Below, one piece after another: positions 28,595-29,571 of a stretch of 29,571 nt of DNA. The notes beneath the pieces were generated by a model. The model ran no database searches. It had not been told where the DNA came from and was given only the letters and a program-made list of their open reading frames with translations. Within the stretch, counting starts at the first letter, position 1; each line of letters begins with the position of its first letter. The DNA is from Nemertoderma westbladi (taxonomy: Eukaryota; Xenacoelomorpha; Nemertodermatida; Nemertodermatidae), in the NCBI GenBank assembly GCA_032718475.1, contig JAUCBJ010004815.1:1-29571 (forward strand), in the 5' to 3' direction. The translations under genes were made by a program, and so were the position numbers.

Positions 28595-29571
28595 TTATGG
28601 ATTGTAATAGTCATAGTCTGATGTAATAACAGAATCATCACCAGGATCAAATTCGCCGGCGAAATCCTCCAGTAGGGTGGTAGTGTTGGGTTGGTTATTA
28701 AACTTGCGGGTTACATCGAGATTCGTACACAAAACAAAGACAATAGTTAAAAAGAAAAGTGAAAAATCTATGTAATTTAAAATTTTGATCCACAATCGAA
28801 TTTGCTTACGGGTTAGTCGGCATGAAAACACCAAGATGGTAACTTTAATACTTTCGGGTTTATTTTCTTTCTCGTTTACTTCTTTACTATTCAATGGTTC
28901 CAAAGCAATATCTTCTTCTTTAATATCCAGATCGCCACGAAGACTTTTACCATCACCCGTAGAACAACTATCTTGCATTTTGTCCAAAAGGTTGTACAAC
29001 CTCTGTACAATAACGCACGCGATTACTGTAACTATAGTAACAATAACATTCAAGTAGTACATTTGACTAAGAAGAGCCTCAGGTTTCCCTGCTGGTGGAA
29101 CAAATTGTTGGACCATCACAAGATTGATGAGCTGAGCAAAAAATAAGGCAGATACGAGACCAATCCTGTCGCCCTCCTCGTGTGGAAGGAGAAAAACAAA
29201 AGGGATGATTGCGCTGATAATGATAGATGGAAAAATTATTATCTTGTAGTAGAATTGCGGCGTTCTATGGATGGTAATGGCGTATATAAGGGTCGTGTAT
29301 GGTGTAACGTTTTGGTCTTTTCGGATCTCACTCACCGAACTATTAGAGCGAGCTTCGCCTTTGTCCCAAATCCACTCGTTCGAAGAAAAGCGAACTTTAC
29401 TCATAATTTCTGACATATAGGTCGACCAGTGGAGGCGCACCTGTGATTCATCGTAAATCCATGAAGCGAAATTAAATTCGATAATTTGTCGGTCGTAGGG
29501 GAAGAAACGCGCGCTCAAATCTTGGGAAACTTTCATGTTAATCCGTTGGAGATGTTCAGCGTTTCCCGAAG
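28595..29571 (-). CDS. Pentameric ligand-gated ion channel subunit, 5' incomplete, lacking Cys-loop cysteines
   Basis: The minus-strand frame is open from the window edge to TAA/TAG-class stop 28595-28597. The Met at 29536 is internal, because upstream codons (HLQRIN) are in frame and family-like. Counting from that Met: the pro-loop SQDLSARFFPYDRQII is at 4-19, ASWIYD at 24-29, YTTLIYAITIHRTPQFYY at 80-97, TM1 at 96-118, TM2 at 124-146 (after HEEGDR), TM3 at 154-180, an acidic cytoplasmic loop at 181-245 and TM4 at 249-272. The two cysteines that normally bracket this loop are Gln5 and Ile19, and no cysteine occurs in the visible extracellular part. Loop C has no vicinal cysteine pair. Asp/Arg at -1'/0' of TM2 suggests a cation channel, and the 9' position is Phe rather than Leu. 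The protein is a plasma-membrane receptor of nAChR-like descent; the ligand is unknown. NSS and NVT are possible glycosylation sites. Confidence 0.88.
   Translation of the reverse strand, partial: SGNAEHLQRINMKVSQDLSARFFPYDRQIIEFNFASWIYDESQVRLHWSTYMSEIMSKVRFSSNEWIWDKGEARSNSSVSEIRKDQNVTPYTTLIYAITIHRTPQFYYKIIIFPSIIISAIIPFVFLLPHEEGDRIGLVSALFFAQLINLVMVQQFVPPAGKPEALLSQMYYLNVIVTIVTVIACVIVQRLYNLLDKMQDSCSTGDGKSLRGDLDIKEEDIALEPLNSKEVNEKENKPESIKVTILVFSCRLTRKQIRLWIKILNYIDFSLFFLTIVFVLCTNLDVTRKFNNQPNTTTLLEDFAGEFDPGDDSVITSDYDYYNP

Noticed and set aside
29534-29536. ATG at 29536 as the true start of the channel gene
   Set aside because: The frame is open and family-like upstream to the window edge, and starting here would remove most of the ligand-binding domain and the signal peptide.

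Overview
The window looks like an invertebrate animal nuclear genome. It is AT-rich and intron-bearing, crowded with retroelement remnants and minisatellites, and its host genes are metazoan families: ecdysteroid-kinase/CHK-like kinases and a pentameric ligand-gated ion channel. A lophotrochozoan such as a mollusc is plausible, but this is inferred from the repeat and gene mix and nothing in the window proves it.

Layout, left to right. Positions 66-1645 (minus) hold a decayed non-LTR retrotransposon with a C-terminal restriction-like endonuclease; its 5' truncation abuts a 57-bp minisatellite (1647-1837). Positions 2032-2523 (plus) are the last two exons of CHK-kinase-like gene A. A GC-rich minisatellite of about 12.5-bp units fills 2889-3357.

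Positions 3563-16767 are a near-complete BEL/Pao LTR retrotransposon, flanked by a 5-bp target duplication AAACC. It has LTRs of about 1.15 kb, a 1.75-kb leader, one gag-protease-RT-RNaseH-integrase reading frame with a single in-frame stop inside RNase H, and a broken third ORF. The two LTRs are nearly identical over their last 840 bp but differ by about 6% over their first 310 bp.

Positions 16773-19682 contain no recognisable gene. A 5'-truncated LINE (19683-20240, minus) is followed by 31.5 perfect copies of a 20-bp satellite (20311-20940). Positions 21092-22395 hold the first two exons of CHK-kinase-like gene B, with a G-rich CAATTG minisatellite in its intron. Genes A and B share a strand, which suggests a tandem family with the retrotransposon inserted between them.

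Positions 22590-24300 (minus) are an old LINE. From 24300 to 27500 are non-coding AT-rich DNA, a tRNA-derived SINE candidate, an unexplained recurring 13-bp motif and a diverged tandem duplication. Positions 27519-28460 are a 942-bp giant inverted repeat with a perfect 8-bp duplication (TTGTAAAC), best read as a hAT-like foldback MITE. It lies just beyond the poly(A) signal of a pentameric ligand-gated channel gene (28595 to the right edge, minus) that lacks both cysteines of the signature Cys-loop.

The most novel-looking items are the Cys-less channel, the long-arm foldback element, the mosaic LTR divergence, and a cluster of seven consensus splice-donor sequences, all in one codon phase, inside the retroelement gag-protease region.
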